Shown here: piece by piece, positions 39,139 to 46,492 of the stretch
How positions within the stretch are numbered: position 1 is the stretch's first letter
Layout: each line of letters starts with the position of its first letter
Notes under the pieces: model-generated
Seen by the model: only the letters and a program-made list of their open reading frames with translations
What the model was told of the DNA's origin: nothing
Databases searched by the model: none
Position numbers and translations under genes: made by a program
NCBI RefSeq assembly: GCF_000238295.3
Contig: NZ_AHCD03000028.1
Coordinates: forward strand, 1 to 61,508
Direction: 5' to 3'
Source of the DNA: Pseudoalteromonas rubra
GTDB lineage: Bacteria; Pseudomonadota; Gammaproteobacteria; Enterobacterales; Alteromonadaceae
DNA length: 61,508 nucleotides

Positions 39139-42100
39139 TTATTTAAAGTCTTTGGGGAAATTCACCGCAAAGCGGCTGACCTTTTCGATGACCCCGAGAT
39201 CGACTCTAGAACGCGAGCTTGCCATCACCGGTTGAGCCGGATCGCGGCCATCCGGGCTGGGCACCAGATTAGCAGCTAATTCAGCAATGGTTTGTAGTTT
39301 GCCCAGTTCGGTGACTTCGGCCTCGCTGGCCAGCCCTTCGCGATGATCTTCAGCCGTGATACCGACTTGCATGCTGGCGGGTAGGTCGACGTCGTCGGTT
39401 GCGCCCGGACGACCCTGTACCACAGCGAGCTTGTCGAAGTTTTTGATCATGCTGTTGATCTGGGCGGTGTAGGTTGCCGGCTGACCATAGAGCGGCAGGG
39501 CATCCAGCCAGTCACTGCGATAATTGAATGCCTCAACGCGGGTTTGAGGATCCAGTGCCGGGTTAATTGCTGCTTCGTAGCGCGCGACATCCAGAATATT
39601 ATTGGGTACCCGCGCAGGCCAGAAGGTAGGCAGGTATGGGTCGTATTCTGGTGTGTAGCCGTCCCGGCAACTGGCCGTGTCGGTTTGCCACGGGATTGCC
39701 ATCCAGCGCGTAATACCACCGGCAACCTGGCCGCCCAGAATGGGGCCCTGAGCCAGGGTAATGGTATCGCCATTGATCTGCGCACCATAATAGGTGGTGT
39801 CTTTACAGATCGCTTTGTCAGCATGCTTAATGCGGAACGGCGCTGAATACATACCGGCTGTACGCATAGGCCAGGTCATTTCACACCCCGGATGGAAGGC
39901 ATCAGCAAGACAAAAATCCAGTGCGCCACGGGTCAGCATATCGGGTTGCTCGGCAACCGGCACTTTGTCTATGTCATCGGGCTCAGCCGCATGCGGACAA
40001 ATAGCCGGATCGATATAGTCGGCAGTAAAGTCGCCCTCAACCCACTGATCTAAGAAAGACAATTGCAGTGCTGATAAAGTGGAGTGCTGTCGCTCAGAAC
40101 CCGCTGGCGGGATCGACAACGCATCGCCATAAAGCCAGGGCCACAGTTGCGCTGCCTGAGCGCCGGGTTGTCCGTAGCGACGGAAATTGTTCGACAGCGT
40201 GCGACGCAGCTCTTTATAAGCCGGGGAGGGGTTGCCGAGTTTGGCTTTCCATTCTTCGCTGGTGTAGTTAAAGGGGGCTTTAAATCCAAATCCGGCGGCA
40301 AAGCCCGCATTGACCCATTGCAAGTCGGTCATACGCTCGAAAATGGGCAAAATATCCTGCCTGAAAGAAGGACGAGCCGGACGGGTAAGCATACCGGCAT
40401 TGACAGCCACTGAGCGCATTAAGTCCCACATGGTACGCACGGATTTTTGCATTGGCGCATAGTCAGGTGGGGCACACACCACCCAGGCCGGGTCAACTTG
40501 CAGCTTCACGCCCTCATATTCTACCTCGGCAGTGACAGGACCGTCGGAAATGTCGTCGTGCCAGCCTTCATTGTTGGCAAAGGTGATCGCGATATCGCCA
40601 TTGATATTACGTGATACACCATTGCCGCCCAGCACAACCAAACGGCCCTGTTTGTCGGATTTAAGCTCACCCAGGTAAACTTCTTCTCCCATAAACTCGC
40701 CATGGAATTGCGGGCCCTTTTTCACTTTGGCCTTATCGAGCGTGTGGCTGCCGCCATCGATCAACAAGCGGTTGCGATCGGCAACATTGGCGTTACGCAG
40801 CAGGCTGGGTGGCGCATCTGCCGCTTCCGGTACATCCAGGGCCAGCTGAAATTCATACCAGGACGACTTTTGATTGGCCAAATGCACCTGCCAGCTGATT
40901 TTGGCATTGTCCATGGTCAGCTCTTTGACGGCCTTACCTGCGGCATTGAAGCCATAGATCCGGAATTCGGCCGCCTGACGTTTAAGTAGCCCTTTGCCAT
41001 CACGATAGGCATCTTTTTCCAGCCGGGGTTTAGGGTTAGGCACTTGCGGGCCGATAAAGTACTCATTACTGCCGCCAACCCGCATCACACCAATGGGGGG
41101 ATAAATGCCGGCACGCACAATACACGTGCTGTCTTCGTCCGTATTACCAGTGAACTTTGGGTCAATGGCGTTGGGCTCATTCATTTGCTGACCATTGGCC
41201 TGGTGGCGGGTATCAGCACTGGCCTGATATACCACTTTTCGCGCCTGAGCGATGGAGCCCAGAGGTTCATTGTCGGCCAGTGTCCGCCAGATGTTGAAGG
41301 CGAGGTTGCGACCAAACTCGGCCTGGCCAATGGCGCAAATATCTTGCTGTGGCAGCGTTAGCGTGGCAACGGGCTCAAAAGGTGCCTGATCTTCCGGCCA
41401 CACCACCATGGCGTTGTCGATGGGAAAGTCTTCTTCTGAGGCATTGGCTGGACGACGCTGAATTTCAAACACAAATTTGGCTTCACCCTGACGCAGGCGG
41501 ATCTGTAGATCATCAGCCAGGTAATTATTGCCTTGTGCCGGCGCACCGCGATAGGTATCCACAGGGCGAATACGGTATTTCACGGCATTTTGCTCGCCAA
41601 GTTTAAAGGGCAGTATTGCCCAATAATGCGCACTCAGGCAGCTGGCTTCGACCTTGGTCATGGCATCAAGCACAGCGGCCGTTTTTGGGTGTTTTTTAAG
41701 ATAAGCCGGATAATCGCGGTTGATGACACCTGCGGTGGTAAAGGCACACATTTGTGAAGCATCGCGGGCAAAAAAGCGATCGATGTTTTGCATGATAAAA
41801 TCAACATTGTCGCTGTCGCCCAGCAGCTTCTGGCCTTTCACGCCAAACAGTTTGATGCCGACCCCTAAGGTGGTGTGCAGATCCGGGCTATCTGGTGTTG
41901 TATCACTAGAAAAGCGCACCACACAGTCGTAACTGGCAGGTTTGGAAAACACCCCTTTCTGAAGGGCTTTATCGAGCTTTCCATGCACTTCGAAGGTACC
42001 ATAGGCGATGCCATGTTGCTTACGAAATACGGCCCGCTCTGCGGGTTTCTGACCGCGCTCAATACGGGTTTTTTGTCCCATTTCAACAAACATTTCTTTG

Positions 42101-42258
42101 AGGCGCTGAGTGGCCAGCTCAATAGGCTGGTAGTCATCGCCACCGGTCCAGCACTGCACCTTGTTGGCACTCGGGGCATGTTTGATGTTTTTATCCAGAT
42201 ACTTGGGGTTAACCAGTTCACCTTGTTGTTGCTTACTACGTTTTTTCTTATCGCTCAT
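39139..42258 (-). CDS. Catalase-like / LodA-type quinoprotein oxidase fusion
   Basis: This is a 1039-residue two-domain protein. Residues ~30-350 form a catalase-superfamily domain: AYGTFEVHG, VVRFSSDTTPDSPD, GVGIKLFGV, DFIMQN, and FNIWRTLADNEPLGSIAQARKVVY. Residues ~370-1039 form a LodA-like domain: CIVRAGIYPPIGVMRVG, LRRTLSNNFRRYG, and LDQWVEGDF. Cys792 (HPGCEMTW) and Trp857 (AIPWQTD) are 65 residues apart, the spacing of the Cys516/Trp581 cofactor pair I recall for Marinomonas LodA. LodA-family enzymes oxidise amines or amino acids and release peroxide, so the attached heme-type domain might use or remove it. No signal peptide is seen. Substrate is unknown; the tandem peptides are candidates. 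Confidence 0.82.
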   Translation of the reverse strand: MSDKKKRSKQQQGELVNPKYLDKNIKHAPSANKVQCWTGGDDYQPIELATQRLKEMFVEMGQKTRIERGQKPAERAVFRKQHGIAYGTFEVHGKLDKALQKGVFSKPASYDCVVRFSSDTTPDSPDLHTTLGVGIKLFGVKGQKLLGDSDNVDFIMQNIDRFFARDASQMCAFTTAGVINRDYPAYLKKHPKTAAVLDAMTKVEASCLSAHYWAILPFKLGEQNAVKYRIRPVDTYRGAPAQGNNYLADDLQIRLRQGEAKFVFEIQRRPANASEEDFPIDNAMVVWPEDQAPFEPVATLTLPQQDICAIGQAEFGRNLAFNIWRTLADNEPLGSIAQARKVVYQASADTRHQANGQQMNEPNAIDPKFTGNTDEDSTCIVRAGIYPPIGVMRVGGSNEYFIGPQVPNPKPRLEKDAYRDGKGLLKRQAAEFRIYGFNAAGKAVKELTMDNAKISWQVHLANQKSSWYEFQLALDVPEAADAPPSLLRNANVADRNRLLIDGGSHTLDKAKVKKGPQFHGEFMGEEVYLGELKSDKQGRLVVLGGNGVSRNINGDIAITFANNEGWHDDISDGPVTAEVEYEGVKLQVDPAWVVCAPPDYAPMQKSVRTMWDLMRSVAVNAGMLTRPARPSFRQDILPIFERMTDLQWVNAGFAAGFGFKAPFNYTSEEWKAKLGNPSPAYKELRRTLSNNFRRYGQPGAQAAQLWPWLYGDALSIPPAGSERQHSTLSALQLSFLDQWVEGDFTADYIDPAICPHAAEPDDIDKVPVAEQPDMLTRGALDFCLADAFHPGCEMTWPMRTAGMYSAPFRIKHADKAICKDTTYYGAQINGDTITLAQGPILGGQVAGGITRWMAIPWQTDTASCRDGYTPEYDPYLPTFWPARVPNNILDVARYEAAINPALDPQTRVEAFNYRSDWLDALPLYGQPATYTAQINSMIKNFDKLAVVQGRPGATDDVDLPASMQVGITAEDHREGLASEAEVTELGKLQTIAELAANLVPSPDGRDPAQPVMASSRSRVDLGVIEKVSRFAVNFPKDFK

Positions 42259-42529
42259 AACGGTTTCCGCTTATCTATGTTTCCTTGTCAGGTAACTGCA
42301 ATGGTGCACATGTCACTCGCGAGTTAACGCGTGAGCCACAGATACGCCGTTTACCTGTCCCGACCGGGCATGACGATTCACGCCAACCCACTGAGAGTAT
42401 AGCTGCGCTGTGCCGATCGGTATCTGATGAAACTCTAGATGCAAAGTCGTGTAATAACTATTACAACAGGTTACGTGAGGGAGTTGGGTCCCCGAGCAGG
42501 CCCGCAGAGCGGGCTTTTTCAGGATAGGA
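42259..42529. other. Gap between P450 and lodA-like genes with a GC-rich hairpin
   Basis: A GCCCGC-AGA-GCGGGC hairpin with a T run on the plus strand lies at ~42499-42518. On the minus (operon) strand it lacks a T run. The rest may hold a separate promoter for the oxidase pair. No ORF is convincing. Confidence 0.4.
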
Positions 42530-43660
42530 TCAGGCCGGGTTGTGTGCCGTGACTGTAAAGGCGGGCGGCGCGATGGCAGGCTCCGGATGCAGCTCGTCTG
42601 ACAGCTGCTCAAATGTCAGCTGTTGGCCTTGTATCGCGCCAATCAGATCTGCGGTAAAGGTCAGCGCAAAGGCAGAGGCAATGCACTTATGGGTGCCCCA
42701 GCCAAACGGCATATAAGGCGCGTCAGCAGGGGCTTCTTCCCAGCGTGGCGGATAAAAGCGCTCGGGTTGCGGCCAGTTGTCCGGGTGGCGATGCAGTACG
42801 TATGGGCAGACTGTAACTGTGTCCGTCTGCCTGATGTCCAGCTCCCCCAGGGTATGGGCTTTACTGGGTGTGCGGGGCAGGTTCCAGGCGACGGGCCAGA
42901 GTCTCAAAGCTTCTTTGACAATCCAGGGGGCCGGGTGCAAAACGCCGCCCTCTTTGGCACAAAAATACAAAGACCAGGCCAGGGTAAACGCCATGGAGCT
43001 GTTAATGGCAAAAAAGAAGGATAAAAAAATCTGTGCCAGCGCTTTGGGCGACTCGTTTTCTGGACTCGATGCCAGCAAGATGTCAATCACATCTCGGTTA
43101 TTGCCCTGATACGGGCTTTGCTGGCGGCGTGCTTTAAATACTGCGCGCAGTGCCCGGTGCACCCGCATGCGGATAAAGGCGCGTCGCCATCCGGCCCCAT
43201 GGGTTTTTTGACCACTGTAGAGAGAATAAACGAGCACCTGATCGAGCAGTTTACGTAGCTGGGGACTGCGCTGGTTATCGACCAGAAAGTCATAAAACGC
43301 ATTGTACATCAGGTCATTGGCACTATCCGGCCAGCGCTGGCCAAGGCTTATCTGATGTTTAAATTGCTCAATTATCTTGCTCCGGCGCTGCTCATAGTAA
43401 CGTTTGAGGCTGAGGATGGCGTCTTTGCCGATGGCAATTTGTACATCCCGGGTCGAAAACATCGCACCGTTAACGCTAAAAAAATCGGATTGTTCAACAT
43501 AATTGCCGTCGGGGTTGCCCATCGCCTGTTTCGCAGAGTCAAAGTCAGTTACATAGTAATTATCCTGCTCAAACTCAATGTGTGCGGGACACTTGGACAG
43601 TGCCTGGTCCAGCGCCTGAAAAGGCTTATTAAATTTTTCTTCGGTGTCTTCTAGTCTCAT
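42530..43660 (-). CDS. Cytochrome P450 (second of pair)
   Basis: The 376-residue P450 has the ExxR motif in KEALRLWPVAW, the PERF-type RHPDNWPQPERFYPPRW, and the heme loop PFGWGTHKCIASA with ligand Cys326. The I-helix region (FFFAINSSMAFT) lacks a clean AGxxT. It is soluble and bacterial in size. The ATG overlaps the stop of the preceding P450 by four bases, so the two are translationally coupled. The upstream peptide genes suggest an aromatic peptide substrate. Confidence 0.88.
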   Translation of the reverse strand: MRLEDTEEKFNKPFQALDQALSKCPAHIEFEQDNYYVTDFDSAKQAMGNPDGNYVEQSDFFSVNGAMFSTRDVQIAIGKDAILSLKRYYEQRRSKIIEQFKHQISLGQRWPDSANDLMYNAFYDFLVDNQRSPQLRKLLDQVLVYSLYSGQKTHGAGWRRAFIRMRVHRALRAVFKARRQQSPYQGNNRDVIDILLASSPENESPKALAQIFLSFFFAINSSMAFTLAWSLYFCAKEGGVLHPAPWIVKEALRLWPVAWNLPRTPSKAHTLGELDIRQTDTVTVCPYVLHRHPDNWPQPERFYPPRWEEAPADAPYMPFGWGTHKCIASAFALTFTADLIGAIQGQQLTFEQLSDELHPEPAIAPPAFTVTAHNPA

Positions 43661-44859
43661 GTCTGTTGCTCGCTAATGGTGCCCTCAAAACCGGCTACAG
43701 AGGGGATGTTCATATTTTCAAACGCGAGCGCCGACGGACTCGTGAGGGTGATGTTGAGATCACACAACAACAGCTGACACAAGATAGCCAGCTGGTTGGT
43801 ACCCAGCTGCGCACCAACACAGGCGCGGGGGTTCCAGCCAAATGGCACATAGGTGTTGGGTTGCACGTTTGCCTGCTGCCAGCGCAGCGGATCGAACACA
43901 TGAGGCTCGGGCCAGTACTGCTCGTTACGGTGCACAAAGTAGCTGCTGTTAAAAAAGGTATCGCCTGCCTGCACGGTCAGTTTACCCACGCTAAACGGAC
44001 AGCGTGCCTCGCGAAATACAATTGGCACACTCCACATGCGCAGCGATTCTTTGATAAACCAGTGTAACTGCGGTGTGTGTTTAAAGGGCAGAGCGGGCAC
44101 CTGAGTGGGGGCAGCGTTAAGTTCTGCGCGAAGCTTGTCTTGCCATTGGGGAGATTGCAGCAGCTGCGCTGCCATACAACTGGCGACCGCGCCGGGCGGA
44201 CCCGAAATTGCAGTGACCAGGGTCATCATGGCGTCCAGTGCTCTGTCGATACCCAGCGCAGCGTAGTTATCGACAACACTTTGCAGCAGGTCGAGCCTGG
44301 GCTCCTTACTTTTGCGGCGTTTATGGATCGCCTTGCGGATCACCTGAGCCGCACGCAGGTTATACCAGAGCAAGGGATATTGTCTCAGTCGTGTGTGCGT
44401 TTCGGGTTTCAGTAACATCTGGATCTGGGCGCGCATGTGGCGGGTTATCAGTGCCCGCTGTTGTATAGTGAGATCGCAGATCATTACGTCCAGGACAGAA
44501 AACGCAATACATTCCTGGATCAGCAGGTCCAGGTTAGCAGGCTTGCCAGCGGCACTCAGTAAATGCGTCTTCATTGTCTGTTTGACTTGACTGAGCGCGG
44601 CCTGAGTGTCTAACTCTTTGAGGGTTTTAAGCCAGCCGCTGCGAATATGCTGCCAGCTCATTGCCTGCTGACCGTCGTCTTGGGTATCAAACAGGGACTC
44701 CGGCAGGGTCATGTCGGCAAAGTTTAGCTGATTCGCCAGCCGGGCACTTTGTGGGTTAAAAAAGGCATAGCTCTGGTCGTCAACCTGATAATCTTCTTTT
44801 CCCTTACTGCAATCTTCTCTCATTGCCGTAATGTCAGGGCGCTCTTTGGGTATCATCAT
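43657..44859 (-). CDS. Cytochrome P450 (first of pair)
   Basis: The 400-residue P450 has ExxR in KESLRMWSVP, RNEQYWPEPHVFDPLRW, and the heme loop PFGWNPRACVGAQ with ligand Cys347. The I-helix segment (VTAISGPPGAVAS) has no acid-threonine pair. It lies 84 bp after the last peptide gene, across a hairpin. Two consecutive ATGs at 44859 and 44856 can serve as start; neither has a strong ribosome site, which contrasts with the peptide genes. Confidence 0.87.
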   Translation of the reverse strand: MMIPKERPDITAMREDCSKGKEDYQVDDQSYAFFNPQSARLANQLNFADMTLPESLFDTQDDGQQAMSWQHIRSGWLKTLKELDTQAALSQVKQTMKTHLLSAAGKPANLDLLIQECIAFSVLDVMICDLTIQQRALITRHMRAQIQMLLKPETHTRLRQYPLLWYNLRAAQVIRKAIHKRRKSKEPRLDLLQSVVDNYAALGIDRALDAMMTLVTAISGPPGAVASCMAAQLLQSPQWQDKLRAELNAAPTQVPALPFKHTPQLHWFIKESLRMWSVPIVFREARCPFSVGKLTVQAGDTFFNSSYFVHRNEQYWPEPHVFDPLRWQQANVQPNTYVPFGWNPRACVGAQLGTNQLAILCQLLLCDLNITLTSPSALAFENMNIPSVAGFEGTISEQQT

Positions 44860-44907
44860 TGTTATTATTCGCTCTGTGGTTTGCCATTCAGGGGAGAGGT
44901 GGTGAAA

Positions 44908-44933
44908 CAGCCCATGGGTTAGGTCATGGGCTG
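44908..44933 (-). terminator. Hairpin (attenuator) between peptide genes and P450 genes
   Basis: Nine-base perfect arms CAGCCCATG/CATGGGCTG with an 8-base loop, followed on the minus strand by TTTCACC. The weak T run suggests partial termination or 3'-end protection, giving more peptide than enzyme mRNA. Confidence 0.55.
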
Positions 44934-44943
44934 AAGAGCGGAA

Positions 44944-45039
44944 TTAAATGTTGTTATACAACTTCCACAGATAGCGCTTTGACTGAGTGGCGGTGCGAAG
45001 GCCCAATGCGCGCATTACTTTTGTTTTAAGTGCTTTCAT
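44944..45039 (-). CDS. Aromatic-tailed precursor peptide 1 (31 residues)
   Basis: Fifth and last of the tandem peptides in transcription order, too short for normal gene calling. The leader is MKALKTKVMRALGLR and the tail KRYLWKLYNNI. It is two residues shorter than its paralogues in the hydrophilic middle (TATQS). AGAAGGA lies ~8 bp before the ATG. The core keeps Tyr, Trp, Tyr and Asn-Asn-Ile but has a lysine between Trp and Tyr. It is proposed as a substrate of the downstream P450s and quinoprotein; no family is known to me. Confidence 0.75.
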   Translation of the reverse strand: MKALKTKVMRALGLRTATQSKRYLWKLYNNI

Positions 45040-45081
45040 AGTTAAATTCCTTCTAGATTGCGGTTATTCAGGTCATATCAA

Positions 45082-45183
45082 TCAGATATTATTGTACATA
45101 ATCCAAAAATAACGCTTGGACTGAGAGGCCGATGTAGCGCGAACGCCCAGTGCACGAAGCACCTTAGTTTTCAGTGTTTTCAT
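45082..45183 (-). CDS. Aromatic-tailed precursor peptide 2 (33 residues)
   Basis: The leader is MKTLKTKVLRALGVR, followed by a Ser/Thr/Ala linker and the tail KRYFWIMYNNI. The ribosome site AGAAGGA and the following AATTAATT are shared with the paralogues. Most similar to peptide 3, indicating recent duplication. It has no cysteine and no Gly-Gly, so it is not a lanthipeptide-type precursor. Confidence 0.77.
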   Translation of the reverse strand: MKTLKTKVLRALGVRATSASQSKRYFWIMYNNI

Positions 45184-45224
45184 AATTAATTCCTTCTAAG
45201 TTGTGGTTAGTCAGGCAATATCAA

Positions 45225-45326
45225 TCAGATATTGTTGTACATAATCCAGAGGTAACGCTTGGACTGAGAAGGGGATGTTGCGCGAACGCCCAGTGCGCGA
45301 AGCACCTTATTTTTCAGTGTTTTCAT
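45225..45326 (-). CDS. Aromatic-tailed precursor peptide 3 (33 residues)
   Basis: The leader is MKTLKNKVLRALGVR and the tail KRYLWIMYNNI. It differs from peptide 2 at only three positions (Asn for Thr at 6, Pro for Ala at 19, Leu for Phe in the tail). AGAAGGA precedes the start. Confidence 0.77.
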   Translation of the reverse strand: MKTLKNKVLRALGVRATSPSQSKRYLWIMYNNI

Positions 45327-45350
45327 AATCAATTCCTTCTATTTCAATGA

Positions 45351-45452
45351 TCAGATGTTGTTGTAGTGATGCCAGAAATACTTCGCTGAGGTGGAGGGTT
45401 TTGCACTGCGAACGCCGAGTGCACGTAGTAGCTTAGCTTTAATCGTTTTCAT
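45351..45452 (-). CDS. Aromatic-tailed precursor peptide 4 (33 residues)
   Basis: The leader is MKTIKAKLLRALGVR, with linker SAKPSTS and tail AKYFWHHYNNI, carrying two histidines between Trp and the last Tyr. It pairs with peptide 5 as a subgroup (126-bp spacing, SAKPS linker). AGAAGGA precedes the start. Confidence 0.77.
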   Translation of the reverse strand: MKTIKAKLLRALGVRSAKPSTSAKYFWHHYNNI

Positions 45453-45476
45453 AACTAATTCCTTCTAACTTGTTGA

Positions 45477-45578
45477 TTAGATGTTGTTGTAGTAAGGCCA
45501 TATATACTTCGTTGAAGCTGATGGCTTAGCACTGCGAACGCCGAGTGCACGTAGAAGCCTGGCTTTAATCGTTTTCAT
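45477..45578 (-). CDS. Aromatic-tailed precursor peptide 5 (33 residues)
   Basis: First peptide gene in transcription order. The leader is MKTIKARLLRALGVR, with linker SAKPSAS and tail TKYIWPYYNNI, where Pro-Tyr lies between Trp and the last Tyr. AGAAGGA precedes the start, and a TTGACA element lies ~75 bp upstream. Confidence 0.77.
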   Translation of the reverse strand: MKTIKARLLRALGVRSAKPSASTKYIWPYYNNI

Positions 45579-45627
45579 AACTAATTCCTTCTATTGTTTG
45601 TTGTTGCGAATAATAAGTCGCATTTCC

Positions 45628-45656
45628 ACACTATTAACGAATTGTGAATATGTCAA
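45628..45656 (-). promoter_or_regulatory. Putative promoter of the peptide/P450 operon
   Basis: On the minus strand a perfect -35 TTGACA (45656-45651) is followed after 17 bp by TAGTGT, a weak -10. The start of peptide 5 lies 50 bp downstream. Activation by a regulator may compensate for the poor -10. Confidence 0.5.
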
Positions 45657-45973
45657 GAATGTTTTTTGACCAAAAGATGAGATTTGAGTTAAACGTCTGA
45701 TAATTTGGGATGGGTTTACAATGGGAGGTAAATTACACAGCTGGATGACGAGACGGCGGTGGTTTTTTGATGATTCCGGGGATAAACACCGCGTTTTTTA
45801 TCAGACCTGCCCGCCTCTAAGCGATGACACTCATTCCGGTGGTAAATTAAATTCCTACTTTTTTGTCAGTGGCATGTTAGCAGGCTTTATCAGTCTTCAC
45901 TAAAAAATTAGCTGTGATTTCAGGTTGATACAGAGCACTTTGCGTATCAAAGTGCTCTGTTCCTGTTTTTAGT
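45657..45973. other. Gap between the peptide operon and the CRISPR region
   Basis: It holds the upstream part of the peptide promoter and a strong hairpin, CAGAGCACTTTG/CAAAGTGCTCTG (45931-45959), followed by TTCCTGTTTTT on the plus strand. A 60-codon frame at 45721-45903 has no ribosome site or family resemblance. The hairpin may insulate the mini-array from the operon. Confidence 0.45.
45931..45970 (+). terminator. Strong stem-loop next to the mini-CRISPR array
   Basis: Twelve-base perfect arms with a 5-base loop and a T-rich tail on the plus strand. On the minus strand it could mark the end of a mini-array transcript. Confidence 0.6.
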
Positions 45974-46185
45974 CTTAATCCCCTATACGCGGGGAAGGTA
46001 CGAAGTAGTGACGGCATATGAAGAGCTAGTGAACCTTAATCCCCTATGCGCGGGGAAGGTACGCATTAGAGGCCCTATCGGCAGAGATAGATAAACTTAA
46101 TCCCCTATACGCGGGGAAGGTACGGAGCTGCTATGAGTAATGGCATGCCATTTACCTCTTAATCTCCTATACACGGAAAGCTGTT
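45974..46185 (-). CRISPR. Mini-CRISPR array, third repeat type, opposite orientation
   Basis: Three 28-bp repeats (45974-46001, 46035-46062, 46096-46123) share CCCCTATACGCGGGGAAGG as read on the plus strand; the second has one change. A fourth, degenerate copy starts at ~46158. Spacers are 33, 33 and 34 bp. On the minus strand the repeat ends GGGGATTAAG, resembling the main arrays, which read on the plus strand. Decay of the copy nearest the cas operon suggests an old or inactive array. Confidence 0.8.
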
Positions 46186-46360
46186 CAAAACTTACCGCAG
46201 GCAAAGAGTCTACCGTAAGTATGCCGCTTATATGACCACAAGTGTGCTAATCAGGCAAAACCGAGTATCGCAACCGATACTAATCCGGGGTAGGCACATG
46301 GTCAAGCGGGTGGTCGACTTAGGCGCTGACATCTCCAGCATGTGTGTTTTCTTTCTATTG

Positions 46361-46393
46361 TTAGAGTTTAAACTCTAAAGCGACAAATTTGTC
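46361..46393. promoter_or_regulatory. Two perfect palindromes upstream of cas10
   Basis: TTAGAGTTTAAACTCTAA (46361-46378) and GACAAATTTGTC (46382-46393) lie side by side ~100 bp before the cas10 start. They are likely regulator sites for the cas operon. The rest of the ~300-bp gap before cas10 shows no gene. Confidence 0.55.
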
Positions 46394-46492
46394 ATCCCCC
46401 TGTTTTGTGTTCAAACCGTTACCTTGTTGCTATGGCCAATCCTTCGGGTTAGTTCCTGAGATTGGCGGGTTTTCCATCCACAAGGAGCCGAG

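Noticed and set aside
45721..45903. 60-codon plus-strand open frame between the peptide operon and the mini-array
   Set aside because: No ribosome site, unusual composition, no resemblance to the peptide family; the gap is better explained as regulatory.
45974..46185. Mini-array as a type I-E array, because of 28-bp repeats and 33-bp spacers
   Set aside because: No cascade, cas3 or cas1/2 gene is present and the repeat end resembles the type III arrays, so type cannot be assigned.
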